Source: Bacteroidota bacterium (GTDB lineage: Bacteria > Bacteroidota > Bacteroidia > Chitinophagales > Chitinophagaceae). Taken from it: a stretch of DNA of 64,000 bases. Positions 63,798 through 64,000 of this stretch are shown here, piece by piece (within the stretch, counting starts at the first letter, position 1; every line of letters begins with the position of its first letter). The DNA lies in contig JAEZEI010000051.1 in the NCBI GenBank assembly GCA_023417815.1, positions 97,910 to 161,909 of the forward strand, read 5' to 3'. The notes below the pieces were generated by a model. It saw nothing but the letters and a program-made list of their open reading frames with translations, did no database searches and had not been told where the DNA came from. Both the position numbers and the translations under genes were made by a program.

Positions 63798-63819
63798 CTT
63801 TCTTTTGGGCAAAAGAAAG
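63798..63819. repeat. 22-bp palindrome before the Rhs-like fragment
   Basis: Arms CTTTCTTTTG (63798-63807) and CAAAAGAAAG (63810-63819) around GG are perfectly complementary. An in-frame stop for the downstream fragment begins on the next base (63820-63822), so the palindrome marks the left end of the Rhs-like homology. Confidence 0.65.
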
Positions 63820-63837
63820 TAACAAGGCTTAAATTAC

Positions 63838-64000
63838 ATGGTGCTTGATGAAGAACAATTCCAGCTTGTTCCGGGCAACTATGGTGCAACCATTATTCCG
63901 GCGATCACAGGGGAGAAGGAGTTATTGCAGGCCGATAATGGAAACGAGATCACTGTTCAGAAGAATGGGTATCTCTATGTATATGTGAGCAATGAAAGCC
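63838..64000 (+). pseudogene. Left-truncated, Rhs-like fragment (module before the RHS-associated core), runs off the window
   Basis: From the ATG at 63838 the frame reads MVLDEEQFQLVPGNYGATII, then later VQKNGYLYVYVSNES at the window edge. The '..LNYMVLDE.F.....NGYLYVYVSNES' pattern resembles the segment just before the RHS repeat-associated core of large Bacteroidota Rhs/YD proteins. The similarity continues upstream of the ATG (codons for GLNY at 63826-63837) until a stop at 63820-63822. The upstream body of an Rhs protein is therefore missing and this looks like a displaced C-terminal cassette or remnant. The family assignment is from memory, and the right part is outside the window, so 'pseudogene' is provisional. 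Confidence 0.45.

Larger units (their letters stand above)
62929..63837. other. 900-bp gene-free region packed with repeats
   Basis: No reading frame here is convincing. It contains, left to right, a long palindrome, five helically phased GGCGG blocks, a 41-bp-period array of palindromic TTGTCAA/TTGACAA sites, a cluster of GGAACA/TGTTCC boxes with interleaved inverted repeats, a short TA run (about 63459-63472), and a 22-bp palindrome just before an Rhs-like fragment. These are listed separately. Confidence 0.7.

Noticed and set aside
63621..63812. Leftward 63-codon Lys-rich frame before the Rhs fragment
   Set aside because: Composition follows the palindrome and A/T-runs; resembles commonly mis-annotated low-complexity frames.

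Overview
The window looks like a chromosomal segment of a Bacteroidota bacterium, most likely Chitinophagaceae-like. The signs are a gldA-type gliding ABC ATPase, six proteins ending in type IX secretion (T9SS) sorting domains, a TonB-dependent receptor with an N-terminal carboxypeptidase-regulatory-like domain, a DUF6089-type outer-membrane barrel, a bacterial geranylgeranylglyceryl/heptaprenylglyceryl phosphate synthase, and several upstream regions with the Bacteroidota promoter pattern TTTG-N19..21-TAnnTTTG. Genus-level placement cannot be made from the sequence alone. I saw no rRNA, tRNA, CRISPR array or complete transposon.

Layout. 1-6.8 kb holds housekeeping genes: a partial arginase-like gene, korA (without an adjacent korB), a DUF6089 barrel, nth, a small acidic protein, an ftsB/divIC-like gene, eno and gldA. 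5.8-13.4 kb is a long leftward run radA-comF-(beta-helix lipoprotein)-gpx-holB-ricT-gldA with mostly short gaps; the holB-ricT neighbourhood is also known in Firmicutes. 13.8-18.4 kb is a tight rightward operon: TonB-dependent receptor, 2TM protein, secreted repeat-like protein, two paralogous multi-pass membrane proteins, and a winged-helix regulator. Its function is unknown to me. 18.4-19.7 kb has an unrecognised protein divergent from a DUF488 gene.

19.8-41.2 kb is a surface/secretome region: two T9SS cargo proteins around pdxA, then two bicistronic units built the same way. One is an M1 peptidase followed by a 1517-residue protein with calcium-type Asp-rich repeats. The other is a purple-acid-phosphatase-like enzyme followed by a 1611-residue paralogue of the first giant. 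A di-heme peroxidase with a long N-terminal extension lies between the units on the other strand. Four copies of one beta-sandwich-like module are spread over the second unit.

41.3-46.2 kb: ksgA, the fused B12 mutase icmF and a DUF421 protein with a zinc ribbon. 46.2-53.3 kb is a stress and DNA-protection neighbourhood: ligD (ligase plus polymerase), CAP, BON, a Thivi_2564-like 57-residue protein, a GlsB/YeaQ protein, an Nei/Fpg-type glycosylase, a PfpI/DJ-1 protein, a DUF6496/histone-H1-like protein and an acidic conserved protein. 53.3-62.9 kb: a lipoprotein, an amidase, a flippase, an arfB-mbnP-mauG operon in which each pair overlaps by 4 bp, a GGGP synthase, a LytS/LytTR two-component pair with an M28 peptidase, and ruvB.

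62.93-63.84 kb has no convincing gene but is rich in structure: a long palindrome, five GGCGG blocks at exact 10-bp spacing, a 41-bp-period array of a palindromic TTGTCAA/TTGACAA element, and eight GGAACA/TGTTCC boxes with interleaved inverted repeats. It leads into a truncated reading frame resembling the module in front of the RHS repeat-associated core in Bacteroidota. This non-coding block and the Rhs-like fragment are the most unusual part of the window.
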